A DNA stretch of 64,000 nt from Echeneis naucrates. Its lineage: Eukaryota; Chordata; Actinopteri; Carangiformes; Echeneidae. Positions 50,712 to 61,593 of the stretch are shown here, piece by piece (the stretch's first letter is position 1; the number at the start of each line of letters is the position of its first letter). The DNA is taken from contig NC_042523.1 in assembly GCF_900963305.1 (NCBI RefSeq), positions 23,039,297 to 23,103,296 on the forward strand. Direction: 5' to 3'. Below the pieces are notes generated by a model. The model did not search any database. It was given only the letters and a program-made list of their open reading frames with translations, and had not been told where the DNA came from. The position numbers and the translations under genes were made by a program.

Positions 50712-51664
50712 GGATCTCCCTCCCCTCTCTATACCCCCACAGAGTTTAGCTCAGCGTTGGTACTGCCCCCCCCCCCCCCCATCTACAGACAGAATGAAGA
50801 CCAGAGATAATACGGTACAGCGTCACAGGAAAATCCTGTCCTAATAATTTTAACCTTTTAATTTTATTTGTCCTCTTAGCTCATAATTCTGATCTTCTCA
50901 TCAAGCACATGAAAGCATCATAATGTTAAATTTAATTTAACCTTTTTGACTTTTGAAGCGAATGTAGAATCGATGGAAGTGACCAATCAGACCCATGTTA
51001 GAATAGAGACGTGCTCAAATCCACTGACTGCCCTCATTCTCTTCTGCTGCTGCTCTCATTCCTAAAAGTGATCATTCCATATGTCTGCAGATGAAAAAGT
51101 GCCTTGTGAAGTAGGGAGCCTAACATTTGGACTGCTCCACAGACAGGAAGTTGGACGATTTTATTCCTTGGAACGTCCATTTACAGGAAATCTGCTTTTC
51201 CACTTTAGTGTAGCACTCAGAACAAAAACCGGCGGTGCTGTTACGGAGGTCTTACAAGTTTTATTCCAAAAAAGAAAAAACCTGATCAAGTTCATGTGCA
51301 AACTCAGGAAAACATTCCCCTTTATTTTTTTCCAAATGCACTTTTCTCCTTCCTCTGCCAAACTGCAGGTCATGCACCTTTACCAAAATGGCCTTAAATG
51401 TGTTTACAGCACCGGTGACTGTGTTTCAGGTGCTCCCTAACTTTTACTCAGTTGTCACAACATTTCTTTACCAGCTTGAATCCTGAAGTGCCAAACTGAA
51501 CTTTAAGAAAAGCTCAGCTCTGCAGCTTCGACTTTCACCTGAACTCCAGAAACACAAATCCTCTTTATGGGGAGAGGCTAAAAACGTAGCATGCTAACAT
51601 TAGCCTGACGAAGATGCAGGGCAGATCAGACTGATTGAGTCCATTTGAACAAAGGTGATGGTTC

Positions 51665-51703
<39 letters not shown>

Positions 51704-52150
51704 ACTAACTAAATTTATCCAATTTTTAAAAAATGTAATAATTTAAAGGCCGAAGTTTGATGTAATTAAATTCTTTTAGTTTGGAAGATTTGTCCTGACA
51801 ATCCTCCTCACATGCACGTTTGAGGACCGAGGGGCCGGGTCTCGGACCCTGCTGTTGGATGAGATACTTGTTTACTCGTGGGTCGATTGGATCCATGCCG
51901 TCTCCGCAGACCGATCCTTGTTTGGACACCGCTCTCTTCAACAGACCTTTGACACTACATTTCTTCAAATCTAAAGTCCTGGATTTCAGTTTGGGGTTGT
52001 TTTTTTTTTTTTTATCACAGAAAAAGGTACCTATGAAGGAAGAAATGAAATATTCAGTGTTGGAATATATATATCAGCAGTTTGAACCCCACTGTGTGTG
52101 TGTGTGTATGTGAAATGTACACTGGACCAGGTGGAAACTGAAAAAATAAA
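50712..52150 (+). other. Probable slc12a9 3' untranslated region
   Basis: From the stop codon to AATAAA at 52145-52150, the first canonical polyadenylation signal downstream. It contains a C-run near 50767-50780 and a 32-A tract (51669-51700). The 3' end is inferred. Confidence 0.45.
51669..51700. repeat. Poly-A tract
   Basis: About 32 consecutive A. Confidence 0.9.
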
Positions 52151-53204
52151 ATGTTTCTATTATGTTTCCTTACACTTCTTCTTCTTTTTTACTTCCTGGG
52201 GAGATTGTTTGGAGGAGCCAGATCAAAGTTAGCAACCGCTCAGTGCGTCCGAGCTTTGTTTCATTTCAGCTTCACCAGTTTGTGCATCTCTGAGAGTGTG
52301 TGTGTATTTACATATACATGTATGTGGGTTCCTGCTTGTTTGTTTGAGGTAAACTTTGGAAATAGAGGCTGCGATAGCTCAGCAGCTCTGCAGCTCAGAG
52401 AGATACTGGAGGGTACCAGCCGGCCAAATTACCTTGTCCTACAGTCGCCCTCACTGCCAACCAGGCAGAAATGGATTCCATCTCGACTCCGAGCTGAACA
52501 ACAGATCGGAGAAATAAGCCCAAATAACCATCGATGTTCGGGAGGAGGGAGGCTGACATTTATCACTGAGGGAAAGACCCCAGCTCTGTGTGTGTGTGTG
52601 TGTGTGTGTGCCAGGAAATGTGCTCAAGACTTGTTTTCCTGATGTGTGTTTTCTGGAAATTACTAGATGGAGGGAGTGGAATCAATTTGAGCTGCAGCGA
52701 TTATTGCGTTAATTGATCAGCCGGTTAATGGCCTCAGTTTGTTTCTCTCACGTCTCAGATTTCCTGCTCTTTTCAGTTTTATTTCACGGTTAAATGGATA
52801 TCTCTGTCAGCTGCAGCCAGTCCGTATCCGCCACTTCTGTCTGTCATCGAAGGCGCCGAGCAAACAATCGACGAATTAATAATGACAATAATTTAGTTAC
52901 GGCCTACTCAGGTTGACCTGAGTTCAGTGTCTTAAACTTGCATTCTGTCTGATGGCCACCAGGCAGCGATGAGAATTATAAAAAGAGTCATTGAAGTCTA
53001 TGGGAAAATGTCCCCCCTCCTTTGATTTGTGAACTCAGCAAGAAAGACCATAAAGTTTGAGATTGAATTTGGGGGCGTGTCTTCTGTGTGATTGATGGAC
53101 TTGAAGGTCAGATCAGAAAAGAGATCAAATTTAAATGATGACCCTGAAGCTCATCATCCAACAAGTGTGATGACGAGACAGAAGTTACCGGTTTTACTAA
53201 AGCT
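52151..53204. other. Intergenic stretch before the tRNA array
   Basis: No gene recognised. A short GT microsatellite lies at 52587-52610. Confidence 0.5.
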
Positions 53205-53300
53205 CGACTCTGGTGGGACTCGAACCCACAACCTTTGAATCACTTTCTCAGAGATCACTTATCTAGAAGTCCAACGCGCTGTCCATTGCGCCACAGAGCC
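53205..53300 (-). tRNA. tRNA-Arg(UCU), intron-containing, copy 1
   Basis: 96 nt read on the minus strand: 73 nt mature plus a 23-nt intron after position 37. Acceptor stem GGCTCTG/CAGAGTC, discriminator G, anticodon loop CTTCTAA with anticodon TCT, T arm GTGGG-TTCGAGT-CCCAC. The intron differs from the other copies (begins GATAAGTGATC). Confidence 0.93.
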
Positions 53301-53507
53301 TTCATGTAGAGGTGGAGCCAGACTGTGATTGACAGACATGAACCTCATCAGGTCAGCATGAAGGGCCAAACCAAAATATGGTTAAAAAAAAAAAAAGAGG
53401 TAACATTTAAATGAAGACGCTGAAGCTCATCATCCAACAGGTGACCTGTTCAGGTGATGAAGCACCATGATGATGAGACAGCCTGACAAAGTGACATTAT
53501 TAAAGCT

Positions 53508-53603
53508 CGACTCTGGTGGGACTCGAACCCACAACCTTTGAATCACTTCCTCTGAGAGCACTTATCTAGAAGTCCAACGCGCTGTCCATTGCGCCACAGA
53601 GCC
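53508..53603 (-). tRNA. tRNA-Arg(UCU), intron-containing, copy 2
   Basis: 96 nt with the same mature body as copy 1. The 23-nt intron begins GATAAGTGCTC. Confidence 0.93.
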
Positions 53604-53807
53604 TTCATGTAGAGGTGGAGCCAGACTGTGATTGACAGACATGAACCTCATCAGGTCAGCGTGACGGGCCAAACCCAAATATGGTTAAAAAAAAAAAGAG
53701 GTAAAATTTAAATGATGACGCTGAAGCTCATCATCCGACAGGTGACATCATCTGTCTGATACATCAGGTGTCATGAAGCACCACAATGACGAGACAGCAT
53801 TAATGCT

Positions 53808-53889
53808 CAACTCTGGTGGGACTTGAACCTTTGAATCACTTCTTCCAAGAGCTAGAAGGCCAACGCGCTGTCCGTTGCGCCACAGAGCC
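53808..53889 (-). pseudogene. tRNA-Arg(UCU) pseudogene, copy 3
   Basis: 82 nt. Seven nucleotides are missing from the variable/T-stem region, so no normal T arm can form. The intron is shortened to about 16 nt, the acceptor stem has a C-to-T change, and one anticodon-stem base has changed. Box B is damaged, so transcription is unlikely. Confidence 0.85.
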
Positions 53890-54031
53890 TTCAGTACGCT
53901 CTCCCCTAGAGGCGGAGTTAGACTGATTGACAGACTGAGGACAGAACAGGTCGTTTCCTTCCTCCTCGCTGGATATGGAGTCTAAAACACAAATGGAGAC
54001 TTTTAAATTACTAACCGGAGTTACTAAAGCT

Positions 54032-54127
54032 CGACTCTGGTGGGACTCGAACCCACAACCTTTGAATCACTTCCTCTGAGAGCATTTAGCTAGAAGTCCA
54101 ACGCGCTGTCCATTGCGCCACAGAGCC
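54032..54127 (-). tRNA. tRNA-Arg(UCU), intron-containing, copy 4
   Basis: 96 nt, intact stems and box A/B. The 23-nt intron begins GCTAAATGCTC and is identical to that of copy 5. Confidence 0.93.
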
Positions 54128-54333
54128 TTCATGTAGAGGTGGAGCCAGACTGTGATTGACAGACATGAACCTCATCAGGTCAGCATGAAGGGCCAAACCA
54201 AAATATGGTAAAAAAAAAAAAAGAGGTAACATTTAAATGAAGACGCTGAAGCTCATCATCCAACAGGTGACCTGTTCAGGTGATGAAGCACCATGATGAT
54301 GAGACAGCCTGACAAAGTGACATTATTAAAGCT

Positions 54334-54429
54334 CGACTCTGGTGGGACTCGAACCCACAACCTTTGAATCACTTCCTCTGAGAGCATTTAGCTAGAAGTC
54401 CAACGCGCTGTCCATTGCGCCACAGAGCC
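54334..54429 (-). tRNA. tRNA-Arg(UCU), intron-containing, copy 5
   Basis: 96 nt, same mature body and intron as copy 4. Its flanks also match copy 2, which points to duplication of a block. Confidence 0.93.
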
Positions 54430-54600
54430 TTCATGTAGAGGTGGGGCCAGACTGTGATTGACAGACTTGAACCTCATCAGGTGAGCGTGAAGAGCCAAAC
54501 TCAAATATGGTAAAAAAAAAAAAAAAGGTAAAATTTAAATGATGTTGAAGCTCATCATCCAACAGGTGTGATGACAAGACAGCCTGACAGAATTAAAGCC

Positions 54601-54696
54601 CGACTCTGGTGGGACTCGAACCCACAACCTTTGAATCACTTCCTCTGAGATTGATTAGCTAGAAGTCCAACGCGCTGTCCGTTGCGCCACAGAGCC
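54601..54696 (-). tRNA. tRNA-Arg(UCU), intron-containing, copy 6
   Basis: 96 nt. One D-loop base differs from copies 1, 2, 4 and 5 and is shared with the pseudogene. The intron begins GCTAATCAATC. It is outermost, with unique sequence upstream, so it may be the founder copy. Confidence 0.92.
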
Positions 54697-55675
54697 ACAG
54701 AACTTTCCAAAAGCCCAAATTAGAAAACAGGCTGTTCTAAACCAGCAGCATTCTGAAGGGTGACGACATTTCAAAGGTCCTTTCATCAGAAATCAAATGG
54801 AGCTGCATCAGTTCACCACAAATAAAGAACAAGACCTGAATACATTCTGGAAAATCCCTTTCCCTCATCGACAGACAGCGTGAGTTACTTCCTGTTAAAC
54901 TCGCCTCATGAACTGACACTCTGTAGTTTTATTGTCTCATTTGGTTTTTCAGCACTTTGTGTTTTGAATTTTATCATTAAAATAGATCAATAAACCCGTT
55001 CAAAGCGAAGCACAGTCAGAGAAAATAGGAAAGACATTCACACAATGTTTTGACATTTTGTGTTTGTTCTTATGAAATACAAACAATAACACAGAGAGGA
55101 TGCTGCACAAATGAACAATAAAAGCGTAAACATCATACGTCCACACTGTCATCATCGTCTGTTTATTCATGTTTTATGCTTAATGTTGTTTTTGTTGGAT
55201 GTTAACTGCCACTAACTGTTGTGTTCTTCAAAAATCAAAACTCCAACTGTTCTACAACCATCAATATCTGACACCGATCTCCTTCCATATTCTTCTGTCT
55301 TCATTCACGCTGTTTGGCTGATTAACATAAAATATATTTTTATTTTTTAAAGCTGCAGACTGCAGAAAATAAGATGGTGACATGAAGGAGCAGAGGAACG
55401 GCTCAGCCCAGAGGAGTGTGTGTGCGTTGGTGACACAATCAAAGATGGAGACCATCAGGTGGAGTGTGTGTCGTTCGCCTCCAGGTCTAACACTCAGTTC
55501 TGCCGTGTCCTGATCAGACGCACCTTGTCATTTCTACAGTGTGTCGCAGCTGCAGCCACCAGGCAACGCCACCGGCACACACAGCTTCAACACTTATGAT
55601 GTCAAACGCACACTCTGCGCCTTCACATCCACTTAATTTTACACGACACCCAGATTGCCTGAGTCATCAGCTGGA
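54697..55675. other. Intergenic stretch after the tRNA array
   Basis: AT-rich. No gene or clear repeat recognised. Confidence 0.5.
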
Positions 55676-55929
55676 TCGGAGGGAGGAGGGAGGAGGAGGG
55701 GGGAGGAAGGGGGAGAAGGGGGGAGGAGGGAGGAGGGAGGAGGAGGGGAGAAGGGGGGAGGAGGGAGGAGGAGGAGGGAGGAGGGAGGAGGGGGGAGAAG
55801 GGGGGAGAAGGAGGGAGGAGGAGGGGGGAGGAAGGGGGAGAAGGGGGGAGGAGGGGGGAGGAGGGGAGGAGGGGGGAGGAGGGGGGCGGAGGGAGGAGGA
55901 GGGAGGAGGAGGGAGGGGGGGGGGGGGTT
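55676..55929 (+). repeat. G-rich GGGAGGA-type minisatellite
   Basis: About 250 bp of irregular GGAGGA/GGGGGAGAAGG units ending in a run of about 11 G. Almost pure purine on the plus strand, with many G3-G4 runs spaced by 1-4 nt. Apparent open frames are by-products of the composition. Confidence 0.95.
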
Positions 55930-56329
55930 GTCAAGTAGAATTTGGTCACACTGACGCTCAGATTCGATTACCAGTTCAGGTTTTCAGAGGCCAAACACAC
56001 CTCCGGCCTTTCCTGCGGATTGTGTTTGCATTTCGATGTGTGTGTGCACATTCAGATGACACCACAGAGGGACTTAAAGAGTTTGACCCACAGATTAAAC
56101 GCTGATTGCAGGAGCGTCTCGAGCCCTCTCTGTGCTCTGATTGTTGGTCTTCTGTGTGTTTTTAGGAGCTCGACACAGAGATTGCTCTGCGATCGCACAT
56201 CTGTTTGTGTCCTTAAACGACATCAATCCCACAAGAACGTGGAGTCACGTGAGCCTGAAGCGAAGGCTCGTGCAAATCAATTTAAAACACTGTGCACAGC
56301 GTGTACCATTTCCTTCCAGGTCGTGGGGG

Positions 56330-56500
56330 GTGCTGGAGCCAATCACAGCTCGCTCTGAGCGAGGGGCGGGGTCACCCTGGACAGGTGTGCGGTCCATCAC
56401 AGAGACAGACAGACGGACGGACAGTTTAGAGTCACCAATGAACCCAAACAGGATGTCTTTGGAGACGCCACACAGAAAAGGAGTCGAACAAACAATCTAC
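56330..56500 (+). repeat. Dispersed repeat relic
   Basis: 'CCCTGGACAGGTGTGCGGTCCATCAC' continuing to 'GTTTAGAGTCACCAATGAACC' matches the wording of a very common fish repeat. Class uncertain. Confidence 0.5.
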
Positions 56501-58599
56501 AAACAATTTACAAAACAATCAGGTGTCACAATAAGATGTCACACAGAAACAAAAAGACGGCTACACTACACACTAATTATCACAAGGAAACAGGCCAGAG
56601 GACTCTCTGGATAATTCAAACGCAGTGTGGCCACAGTGCTAATCACAAGGTCATCAACCTGCGTATGGGAGAAATCCTCATTTGAATTTAGATATGGCAT
56701 TGTTGGGAATGATGACCAAATGTTCTCTTTAAATTTAGCCACAGCAGCTTCAGATAAACATCTTCTATAGCTGAATTTATTCCTCAATGCTGTGGAGCCC
56801 ATTAAAGTAAACTCAAATGTAATAAGGTAATGGTCAGTCAGGAGAGAGTTTTGGGGAAGAATTGTTAGCTTGTCAATTTCAATGCCATAAGTTAGAACAA
56901 GATCAAGGATATGATTGTAAAAGTGAGTGGGTTCATTGAGTCTAGTAGGGAAAGAAACCCAGAACTAAGGCTGTCGCTTTCTACATCAACATGTATATTG
57001 AAATCTCCCAGAATAATGATTTTATCTGTACTGAGTACTAACTCTGATATAAACTCAGAAAACTCTGATAGGAATTCTGAGTACGGACCAGGTGGACGGT
57101 ATACTGTAACTAACAGAACTGGTTTTTCACCTTTCCAGTCCGAGTGGGAGAGACTAAGAGTGAGGCTTTCAAAAGACCTGCAGCCAGATTTTGGTCTGGG
57201 GTTGATTAATAGGCTTAACTGAAATATTGCAGCCACCCCCCCTCCTCGACCTGTGGTACAGGGATATGAAAGTTAACATGGGGGGGGTGTAGCTTTCATT
57301 AATGCTAACATACTCATCCTGCTGCAGCCACGTTTCAGTTATACAAAATAAATCAATATGGTGATCAGCTATGAGATCGTTAACTAGTAGAGATTTTGAT
57401 GATAATGATCGAATGTTCAACAGTCCACATTTGATCGCAGTGTTATTTTAGACTAAGTTTGTGGCTGTTTTCATTTCAGTTAGGTTTTTGTTTTTAGCTC
57501 CTGTTCTGTTTAATTTGAGTTTATTAACTTTTCTAAATTTAGGTCGTCGGGGGACAGACACAGTTTCTATAGACCTAAACATAGACAGAGACTCTATTCT
57601 ATTCTCGGCAGGTGACCGCTCTGACTGAGGCGCAGAGGAGCGTGTTAAACTGCGGCTCTGCCTCCTGGTCTCCACCCGGGATTGTCAGGGTTTTAGATTT
57701 CTAATAAAATCGGCCATATTTCTAGAAATGAGAGCGGCCCCGTCCACGGTGGGATGGACACCATCTCTCCTAATTAGACCAGGTCTCCCCCAGAAAGACT
57801 TCCAGTTATCTATGTACACTGTAAATTGTAATAAGTTCACTTTACTTAAGAAAAGTCAGGAAACCGATTGCCTCAAAATTCCCAAGTTAAGTAGATAACT
57901 CATTTTAAGTTGTTAAAGCTGAAAATAACTGTTTAGACAACTTAGATAATGGGAGTAAACATAAGTGAAGTTAACTCAAAATCGTTAATAAGGTTTACTA
58001 TGAAATATAAATTCAGACAACTCAGATAATGGCAGTAAACTTGAGTATCGATTACTCAAAATTATTAGTTAGGTTGACTATAAAATGTCAGTTTTGACTA
58101 CTTAAACTTGTGAGTTATGCTAATTAAGCTGTACTCGTAAAAATAAGTTTTCCTTACAAGTTTAAGCATTCACATTACTAGAAAAATATCAGGAAACCGA
58201 TTGTCTTGATATGTTCAAGTAAGCTGAACTTAAAGTGATAAGCTATTGAAACAAAGACAGACATTAGTTTAAATGGAAAACAAAGTTTAATACTTTAACC
58301 TTTTTTGTTCCGAACACATGGAAAAATAGGGTCCAGGTGGTTCCTAAAAGTACAGTCTGTGGGTCAATGGTGGCCCTCAGAGACGTTTCTGGCGACCCAC
58401 TGAGTAAAGGTGACATGAAATACAATTCCAATACAGTTTTTAACTAACAGTTAAAACAACCTTTTTTGGCTTGTAGCCCCACAAGTCAAAAAAGCTTTAC
58501 ATTTATCTTAACATCAATAATGAACAGCAGATATAGCTCAACTCTGAAAAATAAAATCCCATTTTAACTGAATCACATTCACATTGTGATTACATTCAC

Positions 58600-58920
58600 T
58601 CAGTGCATCAGAAGATTTTTGAGTGATTGTATTTTTGGTTTTAGGGCTTTATGTCCAAGTGAGAGAAGCACCCTTTGGATGAAGTCAAAGGTGTTCTTCA
58701 GTTGTTGAGGGTACTCCAAATTCAGGGCGTAAGTAAGTCCAAAGAGCAAGCACATTGCATGTGGTAGATTTTCAAGGCCATCCATCACAATTCTTCCTTC
58801 CAAAATGATTGCGGTACCTGAAGACTGAAGGTGCAGTGAGTCGAGGGACATCGGTTTGTCCTCAGGAACGATGGTCATGATTCCAATGGGGATGTGAGAC
58901 ATGCCTGGGTCCTCTCTGTC
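58600..58920 (-). CDS. Passenger gene, terminal exon
   Basis: Acceptor TTGGTTTTAG, 106 codons and a stop. Contains the most recognisable block: ILEGRIVMDGLENLPHAMCL, then FGLTYALNLEYPQQLKNTF. Confidence 0.72.
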   Translation of the reverse strand, partial: DREDPGMSHIPIGIMTIVPEDKPMSLDSLHLQSSGTAIILEGRIVMDGLENLPHAMCLLFGLTYALNLEYPQQLKNTFDFIQRVLLSLGHKALKPKIQSLKNLLMH

Positions 58921-60123
58921 CTAAAACCAATAGCAGCAATACAGCCCCAATTACATATCAGATTTCACCTTAATTTTCTATGGCAGAAAACACAAAACAG
59001 CCACTAAAAGTAAGCTATATTCTGATATTAGATATTCAAGTAAATATGGCACATGCATAAATAATTAACAGATTGTTTCATTCATTCATGATGATAGGTC
59101 ATCAGTGCATCAAGAAGGAAGATGCAGGATGAGTTGAGGAAAAGCAGGCCCGGATAGAATCTAGATTTTGCAAACTGGTGACGAACAGTAAGAACTGCCA
59201 AAGTGGCCCCTTCTGAAGAGGACAAGGCACTGTTAGTGCAGAATGCATGTTTTTTTCTGTTATAGCGCTGCAATCAAAAGTTGTAATGGGGGTCTAAGGG
59301 ACAAAAATGTCTGCTATGGGTATAAGTGTGAGGTTTTTTTTTTTGTTTTTTTTTTTAAACTACAAAAAAAGTAATAATGCATCAAAATCAGTTTTGTTAC
59401 TAATCTTTGACATATCCAAGGGTCTGATACCACGTAAAAAATCTCTAGCCTCCGATCACTTCTTATATGGAAAATTAGCCTTTTTCTGTCTTTTTTTCCC
59501 AAAAATCTGGAGCACACTTTATTTAATTGCCGATAAATATTTAGTACTTTTGGAAAGAACAGTGGTTGACTGAAAGATCCGTGAAAAAAAATCTGAAAAA
59601 AATATTAATCTGATACATTTTTAGAGAAGTTGTTTTGAGGGGACATTTATGTCCTTAAATTTTTAACTTTTTTGAGAGGGTACCAGAGTGGACATCCTGC
59701 GGTGTGGAATAAAAACTCAGTAATAAAGACGACTTACAAAGCATGTCTTGAAAAAGTCTGTGTTTTCATCTCCAAGGATGACTGGAAGGCCACGGAGGAC
59801 TGCTGTTCTCTTCGCAGTAACATCTGTACTCTGAAAAATCACAAACACATATAACTCCTGTGGTAAAGGACAATCAATTAATAGCTCTGCATACACAATG
59901 GGGTTGTATTTTTTGTTCCCCACATGATAAAAAAAATGAATTACTTTGTATCTGAGAAACTTACCTCTGTTGTGACTTGGTGCAGATACTTCTGAAGTTT
60001 CTGGCCAACACTTCCCCCCTTGGTCTTGAAAATCTCCAAGAAGCGAGGAGTGTATTTGTCAAGTTCTTTGAAGAATTCTGTGCTCAAGTTTTTGCTTGAC
60101 AAGCGACAGAACTCTGCCCAAAT
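58600..60123 (-). CDS. Passenger gene of the DNA transposon, unknown family
   Basis: Three minus-strand exons join in phase 0 with good splice sites: 60123-59965 (53 codons), 59830-59738 (31), 58920-58600 (106 plus stop). No frame break over 190 residues. Features: LSTEFFEELDKYTPRFLEIF; LRGLPVILGDENTDFFKTCF; IGIMTIVPED; TAIILEGRIVMDGLENLPHA; LLFGLTYALNLEYP; and a basic C-terminus KPKIQSLKNLLMH. I recall similar uncharacterised proteins occurring in many copies in fish genomes, but know no function. The N-terminus is not found; upstream exons may be lost or unseen. Not a transposase that I recognise. Confidence 0.7.
59738..59830 (-). CDS. Passenger gene, middle exon
   Basis: 31 codons in phase 0, between acceptor TTTTTCAG and donor TTT|GTAAGT. 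Encodes KRTAVLRGLPVILGDENTDF. Confidence 0.7.
59965..60123 (-). CDS. Passenger gene, upstream exon
   Basis: 53 codons in phase 0 between acceptor CCCATAG and donor GAG|GTAAGT. Encodes IWAEFCRLSSKNLSTEFFEE and a helical, basic segment. Confidence 0.68.
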
Positions 60124-60620
60124 CTATGGGAAAAGTATGACAAATTAGTATTCAAGATGTCGTCGTCATATATTAATATTTTATATACATCTTAAAACAT
60201 GTTTGGAGGGGATTTTTAAAATCTTAGGATTGTACAAACTTCTCAGTTACCATTATTTTACTTTCGTGTTCTTTATTATGAAGGGAAAGAGGAAAACTGG
60301 TAACTAACATATGTGCTACATATGTGACCAGTAGGTATAGAAAGGAACAACTGTAGTTAAACTAAAAGCATCTCCGCCGTGTTTAAAAAGAATATATAGA
60401 AGGAGCCATGGACAACGACAAAGTCATTTTTTGTTTAAGTAAGATGAGAAATGAATTAGGCCTACATGCTGTCGAGTTGAAGAGTGGCCCTGAAAAATCA
60501 GCAGAGTTGCTTTTTCAACCGTTAATGAGCGCGCTGTGTTTACTGAAAGTCCAGTTATCTCTAAATGTACAGTTTCCTTACAGAGTTTTGCACGCGTATC
60601 GTTACGTGAAGGGCTGGTTA

Positions 60621-60876
60621 ACTTTAGCTTTCACATGCTAACGTTAACTTTAGCTTTCACATGCTAAAGTTAACGTTAGCTTTCACATGCTAACGTTAAC
60701 TTTAGCTTTCACATGCTAACGTTAACTTTAGCTTTCACATGCTAACGTTAACTTTAGCTTTCACATGCTAACGTTAACGTTAGCTTTCACATGCTAACGT
60801 TAACGTTAGCTTTCACATGCTAACGTTAACTTTAGCTTTCACATGCTAACGTTAACTTTAGCTTTCACATGCTAAT
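60621..60876. repeat. 26-bp minisatellite inside the DNA transposon, about 10 copies
   Basis: Each unit contains TTTCACATGCTAACGTTAAC. The parts GCTAACGTTAGC and GTTAAC are self-complementary, so the array is rich in short palindromes. Units vary mainly between AACTTTAGC and AACGTTAGC. Confidence 0.93.
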
Positions 60877-61593
60877 TTTAATCTTTACACGTCAGCTAAA
60901 CATAAAGTTCACCTCCAAATTTGGACTAACGAATAAATTACATGACAAAAATACCGACTACATGTTTGCTACGTATAAAACCAGTTAAACTTACCGTAAC
61001 ACTACGCAGCAACCGTCTCTCATGTCTCTTCCCGCTTAATGAGGTTTGACTGCCTCAACTTGTCGTCAGTGAGCACCTGCGCAACGAGAGATGCCGAATG
61101 CTGCCGAGAGATGCCGAGTTTCTCCGGGTTTTGCAGACGCTTCTTGCTCACTCATACTTCTAAGTATAGGTAACTTGCAGCTGACAAGTTTGTTTACTTG
61201 CCTCAGTAGAAAGTTGTCTTTACTAAATTTAAGTGAGGAGAGTCAACAGAGTAAGCTGAAATGAGTTAAGGTCACTTTTTATTATAAGTAAGATATACAA
61301 TTAAATTTTACAGTGTAGCCCACGTTGTTTTCGGGACACCACCTCGACAGCCAGCGGTTAAATGACGTCATGCGGCTGTACACGTCATCACTGGTCCGAC
61401 TGGGGGGCCGGAGAAAAATACAGTGTCCGACATCGTTTTAGCAAAAGTACACACCGATTCCACATTAATTTTTGTGACTTCAGACTGGCGAAGTCGGGTG
61501 TCATTACTGCCGACGTGAATAACAATATTAGCATATTTCTGTTTACCCTTAGCCAGCAGTTTCAGATAAGACTGGATGTCGCCTGCTCTGGCC

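Larger units (their letters stand above)
53205..54696 (-). repeat. Tandem array of about 300-bp units, each with a tRNA-Arg gene
   Basis: Six tRNA copies start at 53205, 53508, 53808, 54032, 54334 and 54601. Spacers are near-identical (for example 'GTAGAGGTGGAGCCAGACTG', 'CTGAAGCTCATCATCCAACA'). Unit lengths of 303, 300, 224, 302 and 267 show recent local duplication with small deletions. An A-run in each spacer varies in length. Confidence 0.9.
57817..61315. mobile_element. TIR DNA transposon (CACTA/EnSpm-like ends) inserted in the LINE
   Basis: 3499 bp. Left end CACTGTAAATTG and right end (reverse complement) CACTGTAAAATT form imperfect inverted repeats, flanked by TA on both sides as a 2-bp duplication. 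Near the left end, two subterminal copies of 'CAGGAAACCGATTG' are visible (57867 and 58190 regions). The ends and short duplication resemble CACTA/EnSpm. No transposase is recognisable, so this is probably a non-autonomous or internally deleted copy. It carries minus-strand passenger exons and a minisatellite. Confidence 0.8.

Noticed and set aside
53808-53889. Counting this as a sixth functional tRNA
   Set aside because: Seven nucleotides of the variable/T-stem region are missing and the acceptor stem is altered.
55539-56105. 188-codon Gly/Glu/Arg-rich frame and its Pro/Ser-rich antisense partner
   Set aside because: Produced by the GGGAGGA minisatellite, which lacks stop codons in several frames.
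60408-60641. 77-codon plus-strand frame starting MDNDKVIFCL in the transposon
   Set aside because: Runs into the minisatellite and opposes the spliced passenger gene; no motif recognised.
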